From Micractinium sp. NFX-FRZ (taxonomy: Eukaryota; Chlorophyta; Trebouxiophyceae; Chlorellales; Chlorellaceae): 64,000 nt of DNA. Where the stretch lies: positions 96,037 through 160,036 of the forward strand of contig JAPTJF010000091.1 of the NCBI GenBank assembly GCA_029339195.1. The letters run 5' to 3'. Positions 1 to 10,100 of this stretch are shown here, piece after piece. A model generated the notes under the pieces. The model was not told the DNA's origin, made no database searches, and was given only the letters and a program-made list of their open reading frames with translations. How positions within the stretch are numbered: position 1 is the stretch's first letter; each line of letters begins with the position of its first letter. The position numbers and the translations under genes were made by a program.

Positions 1-102
1 CGGTGCGTTGCATTTGCACTCAGACCCGCACGCGGTCTGTTGCATTCCCACAGCGCCGGCACACCCAGCCTGGCCCCTGCTCCGTCGCACCACCCCCTGC
101 AG

Positions 103-727
103 CCCCGGAGTGTGGCACCTGGGCAAGTCGAATGAGCCCCATGCCAATTTTTATGAACATCTGGCCCGTCGCTTTGGCCCCGCCACGTGGCTGGTGCGGA
201 CCAACCAGCACACAAACAAGGTGGAAGGGCAGGGGGGAAACGGCTGCATGAGGTTGTGTTGGGGGGGGGGAAGGCACCCATGCAGGGGCTGCTCCTTGTG
301 CTCCGACTTGCAAGGTCCGCCTGCTCCTGTGGCCCTTCTGTTGTGTGTGTGGTGCTGGCGGCTGGAGGGGGGCCTTCCAGCACGCTGTGGTTGAGTGTGC
401 TGCTTCTGCTGCAGCCCCCTGCTCATCACCATGTTGCCTTTCCCCTCTTGTGTCAATGCAACGCAGGGTGATGAGGGCAAGTGTGCATCCTCTTCGGCAG
501 TGCAGAACGTGGGGCGCTTCGCGGTGCCCGGCTCCTCCCATGCCGCATATCTGTCGGGATCTGAGCATGCCAAGCTGGCAGTGTGCAGCTCTCTGCCGCT
601 GGTGCTGGTGGGGGACTTGAACAACACCAAGCCGCAGCACAAGCGTGGCGGCGGCGGTCTAGTGCTGCGGCACCCGCATTTGGCGGCGCTGCTTCTCGCC
701 GCGGCGGTGGAGGTGGGCGTGCCCTGA
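103..727 (+). CDS. Deoxyribonuclease II, C-terminal part (gene starts left of window)
   Basis: Two exons are visible, 103-220 and 467-727 (stop TGA 725-727), joined by a GT-AG intron 221-466 in consistent phase. The second exon carries the DNase II C-terminal signature: an HxK segment (EHAKLAV, equivalent to the family DHSKW with the catalytic His), then VLVGDLNNTKPQHKRGGGG, matching the family GDLN...RGGG pattern. The first exon encodes HLGKSNEPHANFYEHLARRFGP. DNase II is an acid endonuclease of lysosome or vacuole that cuts DNA without metal ions, giving 3'-phosphates. The N-terminal half, including any signal peptide and the first HxK motif, lies outside the window, so completeness cannot be judged. 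The family call rests on the C-terminal motifs only. Confidence 0.8.
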
Positions 728-1022
728 ACCGCCGGCGTAGGACGCACGCGGCAGCACTTGGTGCCCTTCCATGTGAACGACACGGTTGTGGCAGATCACA
801 TCACCGGGAACACAGGTAGCACAGGGTGCAGGGGTGTGTTGGCAGGGTGCAACATCACTCACTGGCTGACGCGGCATGACGGGGCGTGCCAGCAGGACGC
901 AGCTCAAAGGCGCTGCTTGCGGCCAAGCACTGCCGGCCCTCTCTTCCTTCCAGCACTAGCAGCCCTTGGCGCCTGCAAGCAGCTGGAGGAGGGCAGCCAG
1001 TATTGCACTTGCGGGGTCGGCG

Positions 1023-4000
1023 ATGGCGCCGACTCTTGAACAGGGGGACATTGATGTGGGGCCCAGATATGAGTGGGTACGTCGGGACGGCCTTGGGGAG
1101 GGCTGCTGTGCCGGTGCCAATTTCCACGGAAGCGCCTAGCGCGTCTAGCGCGTCCCCACCCCCTGCTCCCGCCCCGGCTTGCATCCCACAGATACGTCCC
1201 CTTGGCAAAGGGGCATACGGCGTGGCCGTTCTTATGAAGGACCGCCTCACGAGCGAGCAAGTGGCGGTAAAGTTTATACGCCGCGGAGAGCTGGTGCGTG
1301 GGCAAATTGTGTTGGGGTGGGGACCGGACGGGCAGGGGGCACACGAGACGCTGCCGTCTCCTGCTGCCGGGGCGGCCCGTGGCGGCGGGAGGACACGAGC
1401 CATAGACGGCTTTGACGGTTTACTGGCTCCCCTAATGAGGGCACACCCTGCCGCTGGGCATGCAGGTGGACAAGAATGTGGAGCGCGAGATCCAGAACCA
1501 CCGGCGGCTGTCGGCGCACAGCAACATTGTCAAGTTCAGGGAGGTGCGCTGCGGGCTGCCGTGGGCAGGAATGGGAGGGTTCCTGCAGATGCAGTTTGGG
1601 ACACTTCTGCTTCTGCATTTTGTTGTTCTTCAGGTTTGATTGTTCTTCAGGTGAAGCGAAGCACTGTGCAGATGCAGGGAAGTGGGGCGCACTTCGGTAC
1701 ATGCCCCCCTTTGGCCTGGGCCCCTGCCGCACCCCGCCTTCTTCCTCCCGCCACCCTCCTCCGGGCCATCCTCACCAGCCCCGCCCCGCTGAGCATCGCC
1801 ATGCCGCTCTCGCCCTCCATGCACACACACTGTTACTGGTCAGACAATGACAGACCTGCATGCACGTACACCTGTTGACCATCTGTGTGCGGTTCGGGCC
1901 TTCCTTGCCAGCACCCACTTGGGCGCAGGCATGTGGCGCCTTCCAGCCCTTTTGTCATGTGCTGGGCACAGCTCATCCCTCGCCACACATCTCCCCGCTG
2001 CGCAGGTCTTCCTGACCAGCACCCACCTGGGCATCGCCATGGAGTTTGCCTCCGGGGGCACGCTGTTTGACCAGGTCATCAAGATGTCTCGCTTCAAGGA
2101 GGACATTGCGCGCTACTTCTTCCAGCAGCTTGTGTGCGGCGTGGCGTGGTGCCACAGCAGGGTGCGTGCCAGCGGGGCCCATGGCAGGGCGCCTGTTGGC
2201 AATGGGGTCCTGCCGTTACTTGATTGAGGGCAGTGGGTGTTTGACGTGCATGGGGGTGCTTTCACGCAGCGGGGGGAGCTGTCCTTAAGGAAAGATCATG
2301 GGGCTGGGCCACCTTCAACCACCCCGCCAAGAGAACGAAGCAGGGGCAGTGGGAAGGTGGGGTGCAATGCCTGCGCCGCCGTCCGCCTGCTGCCCAGCTG
2401 GCTGCCCCCGGAAGAATGGCAGTCCTTGTGCATCTGAACATCCCGGCGCCACTCCAGCACGCTGCTCGCCCAACAGACCTCCCGTTTGGCAGTCATGCAG
2501 CACAGCATTTCCGGCAAGCAACGGGCGGCATGCAACGCGCGGCAGTCGGGCACCCCCATTCTGACCTCACTTCCCGGCGCTGCTCCCCCGCAGGGCGTGT
2601 GCCACCGGGACCTGAAGCTGGAGAACACGCTGCTGGATGGGCGCTCCGTGCCGCGGGTCCTCATCTGCGACTTTGGGTGAGCGCCCCCTCCCTCCCTCCC
2701 TCTTGCCTTGTTGAGCGTCGCGATGCATCGTTGTGGCAAGGGCCGTTAGCTATGCATCGGTCTGGCAATGGCCGAGAGGGCAATGTGGTATGTGCGTGTG
2801 CTGTGTCGGCCCTGCTTTGGTCACAGCATGTGTGCTGGAATTGGACTGCGTGTTTGTGTAACTGGCTGGAGGGCAGCTGCAGCGTACCGCCGCGTTAGCG
2901 CTGCGCGCCCAGCCCCACTGCCCTCATTCCCTGTGCGCCGCTCCTCCTGCTGCAGGTATAGCAAGGCACGAGGGCTGGGACGGGCGGCGTCTTTTGTGGT
3001 GTTGCCGTCGGGCCCGGCAGCACAGAGGGACGGTGACAGCAGGGGCAGCGGGGCAGATTGGCAAGGATCGTTGTCGACAGCTGGGGCAGCGGGGCAGGTT
3101 GGCAAAGCGCAATGGCAACAGCTCGGGCAGGAGGGCAGAGTTACGTGGAGAGATGAAGTCGTGGGGTCAGTGGGATTTTCTCCACTGCTTGACACGATTG
3201 TCTGCGGCTTACCCGAGCACCCGCTGCTTGCTCGTACCGCTCGCCTGCAGAACCGGGACACCGACTCGACGCCCAAGACGACGGTGGGCACGCCCGCCTA
3301 CGTGGCGCCAGAGGTGCTGTCGCGCGGCACGGTGAGCTGGCTCGTGGGCAGCAGGGTGCGGGATCGTCGCCAGTCACTCAACTGCCTGCTTGCTTTGCTG
3401 AGCTGCTCCTTCAGCCAAGCCAGGGCCTCCTGCCCAAACTGCAGCATGCCCCGCGCCTGCCCCCTGTCACCCTGTGCGACCTTGCACCTGGCAGCAACCT
3501 GGCGCCATGGCTTCAATTCCTGCACCCCTACCACGTCTTTGAAGAACCCTTGTTCTTCACCTGGGCCCCACCTGCCTGCATCTTTGCCCTGCCCTCCCCT
3601 CCTTGCCTGCCCACCTGTGCAGTATGATGGGGAGAAGGCGGATGTGTGGTCCTGCGGGGTGGCCCTGTTCACAATGCTGGTAGGCGCCTACCCCTTCCAG
3701 GACCCAGCCAACCCGTCCAGCTGCCGCAGGACAGTGCAGGTGGGCATGCTAGGCTGCGTGCTGTGCGTGCTATGCATGCTGTGCTTGCCGCCCCGGCTGC
3801 GCAGCTTGCCGCTGCTCGTGGTTGCATGTGCGCGGCCTGGCTGGGCTTCTGTGCGCTGCCAGTGGGGAGAGGAGGCAGCAGGTGCGCATGCGCAATGCAC
3901 AGTCGTGCGCAACGCCGCCTGTGTGTGCCCACTTTTCCGACCACCACGTCTCCCACCGCACCTCCCCATCCCGCCTGCTGCCCTGCACGGCCAGCACCGA

Positions 4001-5164
4001 CCCTTCCCCCCGCCCGTCTCCTGCCCACGGACTCTTCACCTCAGCTTGCCATCACCCCATCCGCCCCGCCTTGTACTGTCCCTCCCCACCCCACCATACC
4101 CATGGCCCACCCTGCAGCGCATCATGGCCGTGCAATACGAGCTGCCCTCGGACGTGCCCGCTGTCCAACCAATGCACAAACACTTGGTTTCCACGCACCC
4201 TCGCCCCCTGCAGCGCATCATGGCCGTGCAATACAGCATCCCACCGCAGCTGCGCCTGTCGGAGGCGTGCGTAGACCTCATCCGCCGCATCTTTGTGCCC
4301 GACCCCGAGCAACGCATCTCGCTGGCGGAGATCCGGCAGCACCCCTGGTTCCTGGCAAACCTGCCGCGGGAGTGCCAGGTGGGGCGGGAGGGGGCGTGGG
4401 AGGGGGAGGGGTCAGGAGGGTGGGCGAGGAGGCGGCGGGGTGTGAGGGCGAAGCAGCGCGGGTGTGCGAATCCGGGCGGCCAGCAGCGGCAGAGGCAGGG
4501 GGCAGGTTGGAGGATGGGGGTGACTGCCGCCAGCAGGCGGGGGCGACGCCCGGCCGTGCAGCTCTCAGCGTCCCTCCCGAGCCGCGCCTAGCTCCGCTGC
4601 CGCCGCCACGCCCCCTCCCTTGCCTGCAGAGCATCAGCGCCGCGCTCAGATCTGTGCCACCCGCCCAGACGGAGGCCGAGATTGCGTCTGTGATCCAGGC
4701 AGCCCGCATCCCGGGGCAGCAGGTGGGTGCTTGGGGATGTGTGCAGTCTGGAGAGAGGGCGGGCATTGGGCGGCCCCACGTGCGGCGTTGCATGCCGAGC
4801 CGTCAGTAGCGGCAGCGCATGCAGCCCCGCCTGGCCTCACACGCCGGCCTGCCCGCCGGCCCGCCGGCTCTCCTCACTCATTTCTGCCAGCATTCCCAAC
4901 CACTCCCCACTCAACACCACTCCCCAACCCGACGCCTTCCCCGCCAACCTCGTCCCCTCAACACGACTTGACCCGCCTCGGCTCGACTTCCATTCCAGCT
5001 GACCCTCACAGCCTGTGGTCCTGTCCCTCCCCATCCTGCCCCGGCAGTGCGGCCGCAACGGCAGCGCCGACAGCAACGGCAGCGGGGGGCTGGGCCTGTC
5101 TGGGGAGATCCGCATGGAGGAGGCTGTGGTGGACATGATGGATGACGACAACTTCCTGGAGTGA
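1023..5164 (+). CDS. SNRK2: SnRK2-type Ser/Thr protein kinase
   Basis: Exons: 1023-1076, 1192-1293, 1466-1543, 2006-2161, 2594-2676, 2956-2965, 3251-3331, 3623-3739, 4214-4378, 4630-4722, 5048-5164, giving 351 aa, the usual SnRK2 length. Motifs: P-loop [13 protein letters not shown] (K45), helix-C Glu in [13 protein letters not shown] (134-136), DFGYSK (156-158), activation loop [15 protein letters not shown], then ADVWSCGV and MLVGAYPF. After the kinase domain a SnRK2-box-like helix ([15 protein letters not shown]) and an acidic end ([10 protein letters not shown]) follow. SnRK2 kinases act in osmotic-stress and, in land plants, ABA signalling; whether this one senses osmotic or nutrient stress is inference. 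Oddities: a 10-base microexon (2956-2965) with a GC donor is needed to join DFG to YSK; the loop Ser phosphorylated in plant OST1 is Thr here; decayed copies of the starts of exons 4 and 9 lie in the preceding introns. The ATG at 1023 leads straight into the conserved RYEW segment. Confidence 0.92.
1897..1933 (+). repeat. Decayed copy of SnRK2 exon 4 start, in intron 3
   Basis: This stretch repeats the start of the real exon 4 (2006 onward): both read cttcct..ccagcaccca followed by cttgggc or cctgggc. The spacing is 108 bases. The copy has lost its AG acceptor (cgggcc in place of gcaggt), so it should not be spliced. Confidence 0.7.
4107..4138 (+). repeat. Copy of SnRK2 exon 9 start with intact acceptor, in intron 8
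   Basis: An acceptor (ccctgcag, AG at 4116-4117) followed by 21 bases identical to the start of real exon 9 (4214) encodes RIMAVQY in both places. Downstream the copy diverges to ELPSDVP against SIPPQLR. Spacing is 96 bases. The frame stays open through both copies, so use of the upstream acceptor would insert 32 residues. Confidence 0.85.
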
Positions 5165-7199
5165 GGGCGCCCACCTTCCGCCCGGCTTCCCCGCAGCTTC
5201 CACCTGACTTCCCGCAGCTGCCTAGCGTCCTCCTGGCTTCCCGAAGCGTGCCACCCATGTTTTTCCAAGGCGCTTCAGCCTGGCAGGCTTCCTTCATTTA
5301 TCCTACCCTCAGCGGCTGGTCCAGAGAGGCTGGCCCTGAGGACTGGCCTCCCTCCTCCTCCTGAGAGCCTGCCAGATCCGGATTCCCATGCCGCCCGCAG
5401 CACCTGTGGCAGGAGTGGCGCAGCACCTGTGGCAGGAGTGGCGCAGCACCTGTGGCAGGAGTGGCGCATGAGTATTGAGTGTGCAACTTGCCAGGCACTT
5501 TCATGACACATTTGAGCAGCACTGATTGCGTGCGCAGCCGCTCGTCACGCCGGCCAGGCTGGCCAGCACAGCGGGCGGCGGCAAGCAGGCGGCCCCGCCG
5601 CCCTGGCGGCACGGCCCGCCCGCCCCCCACCTATGCAATTACGCCCCTTCTCCCCACCCGTCCTCGACGCATCCTTCCACCCCAAGGCGCTCAAATTAAC
5701 CGATCTGGAGCGACCACTGTGCAATAATATAACAAGTATACTCGAGCTACGCTGGGCATCTTTTGCCCTGCCTGCACCTCCCCATCCGCCGCCACCAGGC
5801 GCCCCTCGTTTCACCGGCCCCGCTGCGGCCCCCGCACCCCCCTACCACCCTCACCTCCACCGCACCTCTGCTATACCCCCTTCCTCCTCCCCTCTGCCTT
5901 CGTGCATGACACAGCACTGCGCTCCTTGTTCGTGCCCCCACTCTGGAACGACACATGTGTTTACAAAACAACGCCAGCGCACGGCAATGCCCAGCTGCGT
6001 GGGTCGCTGGCACGGCAGCGCACTGCGGGGTGGCGCAGCTGCGGAGCAGAGCAGAGCAGAGCAGGGGCGCGGCCCAGGTGTGCAGGGGTGTTGCGGGCTG
6101 AGGGGGAGGGGAGGGGAGGTACACAGGGGGTGCAGGCTGACAGGCGGCCAGGTCACGGCGAGGCGAGGGCAGGGCGGCATGAAATGATCGAGGACGGGGC
6201 CCGGCTGTGCAGGCTGGTTGAGTTGGATGGGGGCACCCGCGGGTGTTTGGAGGACGTTGGGGCAGAGCGGGGCAGGCTGGCAAGTTGATGGAGCTGGCGC
6301 CTCGGCAGAGAGGAGCAGGGCGGGGCAGGGCAGGTGGCGGGACACAGAGCGTGCATGCGCGGGCGGGAGGCAGGCGGAGGCAAGAGGGGCGCGGCATGGG
6401 GCGAGGTGGAGGGGGCCGGCGGGATGCGTGCGTCAGTTCAAGGGCGGGTAAGGTCAGGGGGGGGGGGGGGGCAGGCGAGGGAGCGGGGCAGTTGCTAGTC
6501 AAGAAGAGAGGAGCCGGGGGGTGGCCCGGGAGGAGGGCATGCGAGGATGGGCTGGAGTTGACATGCAGCTCCTCAAGAGGGACGACACGCCACCACGGGT
6601 CGCGTGTGGGCGCCCAGGTGGTGCAGTCCTCACCAGGAGGTACGAGACGCTGCTGAGCAGCGGGTGCCACGACCACTGCTGCTCAGCACAAAGGCAGGCC
6701 GGCGGCGTCGCAGCGGTGCCAAGCAAGTGCCACGTGTGCCGCCAGGCTGGCGCGCACAGTCAGCATGGGCGGGCCTACTGGGAGCGGACCGACGCCTCGG
6801 CAAGCTTGCTGCAGGCAGGAGGGGTGGGGCGGGACACGCGTGTGTGAGGCTGGTGCTTGCTGCGCTTCGCGTTTGGACGGGTGCAGGCAAGCGTGAGTGA
6901 GCACACGAGATGTCGCACCCAGCGCACAGCGCATGGCACATGGCGCCATGGCGCGAGGCACATGGCAACCACCCGGCCCCACCAGGCAGCCCCAAAAAGG
7001 CACCCAGGGCGCCTCCTGATGCCAGCACAGGGAGAGGAAGAGGAAGAAGGGTGCCCCCCTGTGCAAGCCCACACCGCAGACCCCCACCCCCCCGCTATCA
7101 GCACATGTACAGCAAGAGGTCAGCACGCACCAGCCCAGCGGCACGCCCTGGACTTCCCAGCCCCCTTCCCCCACCCCCTCCCCCCGCCCCCCTCCCTCC
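5165..7199. other. Convergent intergenic region, no gene seen
   Basis: This 2.0 kb lies between the stop codons of two converging genes and must hold both 3' UTRs. It contains a 3 x 23-base tandem repeat (5398-5466), a GC-rich purine-biased stretch around 6040-6500 with a G13 run (6459-6471), and short low-complexity tracts. Open frames here are long only because of base composition and show no recognisable motif. Confidence 0.6.
5398..5466 (+). repeat. Tandem repeat, 3 x 23 bases, in SnRK2 3' UTR region
   Basis: Three identical 23-base units (cagcacctgtggcaggag + tggcg) lie head to tail 234 bases after the SnRK2 stop codon. Confidence 0.9.
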
Positions 7200-10100
7200 T
7201 CACCGCAGGTCACGGATGATGTCCTCAAACTGCGGCCGGTCCTCCGGGTCCTGCGCCCAGCAGCGGGTGATGAGCTCGCAGAAGCCCTCCAGGTTTGGCC
7301 CAAACGCCGCGTTGTCGGCGGGCGTGCCCGGCAGCTTGTCGGCGTCGGGGAAGGGCAGCCGCTTGCCGCCCAGCACCTGCGCCACCACCGTCCAGGGGGA
7401 CTGCTTCTGCCAGGGGATGCTCCACGTCAGCAGCTCCCACATGACCACCCCAAAGCTGCGGGGAGTAAGAAAGGGTAACAGAGGGGGAGGTGAGAGGAGG
7501 GGAGGGGAGGAGGGGAGGGGCTGGGTCAGCTCCAGGGTTGAGAGAGACACCGGAAAGGGGCGGCGGGCAGCGGGCGTGGGAGGAGGAGCAGCAGCCGGGG
7601 CACAGGCATGCGTGTGTATGATGGCCAGTGCTGTTGACGGCAGGTGGGGGCATAGTGTTGCATGGCCCACCTGAACACGTCGCCTGCCGTGGTGGCGGGC
7701 TTGCCGGCAATGACCTCCGGGGCCTGCGGGGGGCAGGGGGTGGGGGAGAGGTGAGGGAGGCGGGGGCAGGTGGGCGGGGTTGCTGGGGAGCACGGCATTG
7801 CCACAGCAGCGCCAGCACTGCACTGCAACAACTGGCTGTGCTGCCGGCCCTGTGCTGCGGTCCAGCGGTGCACGGGCAGGCCTCCGCCAGCGGCAAGGTC
7901 TGTACGTGTGTTTGCTGGCGTGCTCACCAGCCACTTGGGGTTGGCGCCCGCCATGGTGCCCGTCTTGGCGTTCTGGCCGTCCACGTCGATGATCTTGGAG
8001 AGGTTAAAGTCGGCAATCTGTTGCAGCAGGGCGGGGAGGGGAGGGGACGCCGGGGTGAGGACGGCAGGGAGAAGGCAGATGGGGGGTGCAGATGGGGGGG
8101 AGGGGGCACAACCGGGGTGAGGACGGCAGGGAGGGGTGGTCGGCGGGGTGAAGGCACAGAGGTGCAGATTGGTGAGGAGAGCACGACAGCAGGTGTTGGT
8201 TGGTTGGTTGGTGACGGCTGGGGTTGGCTAGTCTCCACGAGGGAGGGAGTGTGTGCCAGGCACCGCCTGCTGATGCCGCCTGGTGGGCGCTCACCCCCAA
8301 CCGGGCGATGGCAGAGGGTCTGTCCACACACACGCGCGCATACGTTGGCAGAGGGTACATGCGCCCCCACACACGCGCATGCAGGCACACAGGCAAGGTG
8401 CCGCACACCTTGACCCGCCAGGTGCTGTCCACCAGCAGGTTGGGGCTCTTCAAGTCGCGGTGGATGATGCCCTTGCGGTGCAGGTACAGCATGCCCTTGG
8501 CGGCATCCAGCGCCTGTGGGGGCGAGGGGGCGAGCGAAGGCGTGGGGCGGGGTGAGCTGGCGGGCGGGAGCAACGGCTCAGCAACCCTTTTGGAAAAGTC
8601 AACCGCGGGACGAGGCGAGGGCACAGCAGGCAGCCGCAGGCGGCAGCGGCAGCTAGGCTGGTGGGTCGGCGGGATGGCGCCTTGGGCTCTGGCAAGTGGA
8701 GACAAAGGACTGCACGGCCAGAGGCCGGCAGCAGCAGGCTCAGCCATGGGGGCAGTGCGGCTGGGGCGGAAGATGATGCAGAAGGGAGCGCAGGAGGGAG
8801 CGCAGGAGGGGGCGCAGCCGTGGCACGCGGGCGGGGCCGTGGCGGGCGGGCCCACTCACCAGGGAGAGGCGTCGGGCCCATGTGAGGAGCGAGGCCTGCT
8901 TGGGGTTGGTGGCAGCGGCCCTCAGGACATCCACCAGGCCTCCCTTGCCGCAGTACTCTTCAAGCACAGGTGGAAGGGGGGGCGGGGGTGGCAGGGGGTC
9001 CAGGGGCGCAAGTGTGGGTCAGGCACGGGCTGCAGCAATCTCAGTTTTGTGTGGGGTGGTGGGAGGGGATGGGGCGGGTGTAGGGCCAGAGGGCAGTGCT
9101 CATTACAGCCGCGGGCGGTAACAAAGCCGGCGGCTGCCGGTGAGGAGGTCGGGAGGTGCGGGGGATGGCGGGCGGAGGGCTAGAGCAGGCATCAGCAGCG
9201 CAGGGAGCAGGGGAAACGGCCGGGCACTGACAGCGCCAGCTTGGCAGGCCGGTGAGGTGAGCCACAAGACGGGCGCCGGGTGCCCCTGCCTGCCCCCTTG
9301 CCGCCCCACCTGCCACCCATCCCCACCCACCTGTGACCATTGCGGGCGGGCAGGCGCTGACGCCCATGAACTGCACAATGTTGGGGTGGCGCATGGCGGC
9401 CATGAGGGCGCACTCCTGCGGGGGGTGGCAAGGGGAAGTTGCAGGGCAGAACCGGGCGAGGGTGATGGGCGCTGCATGGGAGGGCGGTGCTTGGCGGCGC
9501 AAGTGGGCGGGCTTGATGGTGGTGGGCGCGGCCCGGCTGGGCAACCGCACCGCACCGCCTGGACTCTTTCCAGTTCAATTCAATTGGAAGGCAGCTGGCG
9601 GGGTTGCCGCTGCCGCAGCTGTCTCATCAAGCCCCGCCCCCCGCGCCCGGCCCTCCACCCACCTTTTGCAGGTTGTGGAGCACGGGGGAGGAGAGGGTGA
9701 GGGCTGCGTCTGGTCCCGCCACCTTTTGTATGTCCTGCAGGCTCAGCAGCAGCTTGACCGCCACCAGGGTCTCGTTCCACTTGGCCAGGTAGACCTGCGG
9801 GCGGGGGGGCAGCGGGGGCGGGGGGCAGGGGAGGGTGTGGGCAGGCAGCCGTAGAGGGGAAGGGGAGGGGGTGGGCAGGCAGCCGTAGGGAAGAAGGGGA
9901 GGCAGCAGGCGGGCAGGGGAGGGGGTGGGCAGGAGTGATCAGGGCTGGCGAGGGGAGGTGGCCAGTGTACGGGGAGGAGGGAGGGCGTGTGGTGGCCAGT
10001 ACCCATGCAGTGCAACGTCTGCAGGCAGCGGGGTTCACCTTGCCGAAGCTGCCCTGCATCTGCATCCGACGCCACAAATGAAACTCAAGCACCGGGGTGG

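Noticed and set aside
2966..3250. Reading the SnRK2 intron 6 as coding (open frame through it)
   Set aside because: It would place 95 unrelated residues in the activation segment directly after DFGYSK, whereas splicing gives the normal family length and loop.
5747..6676. Minus-strand open frame of about 309 codons in the first convergent intergenic region
   Set aside because: Low-complexity Pro/Arg/Ser composition, no conserved motif, and it covers purine-rich repeats; it is best explained by base bias.
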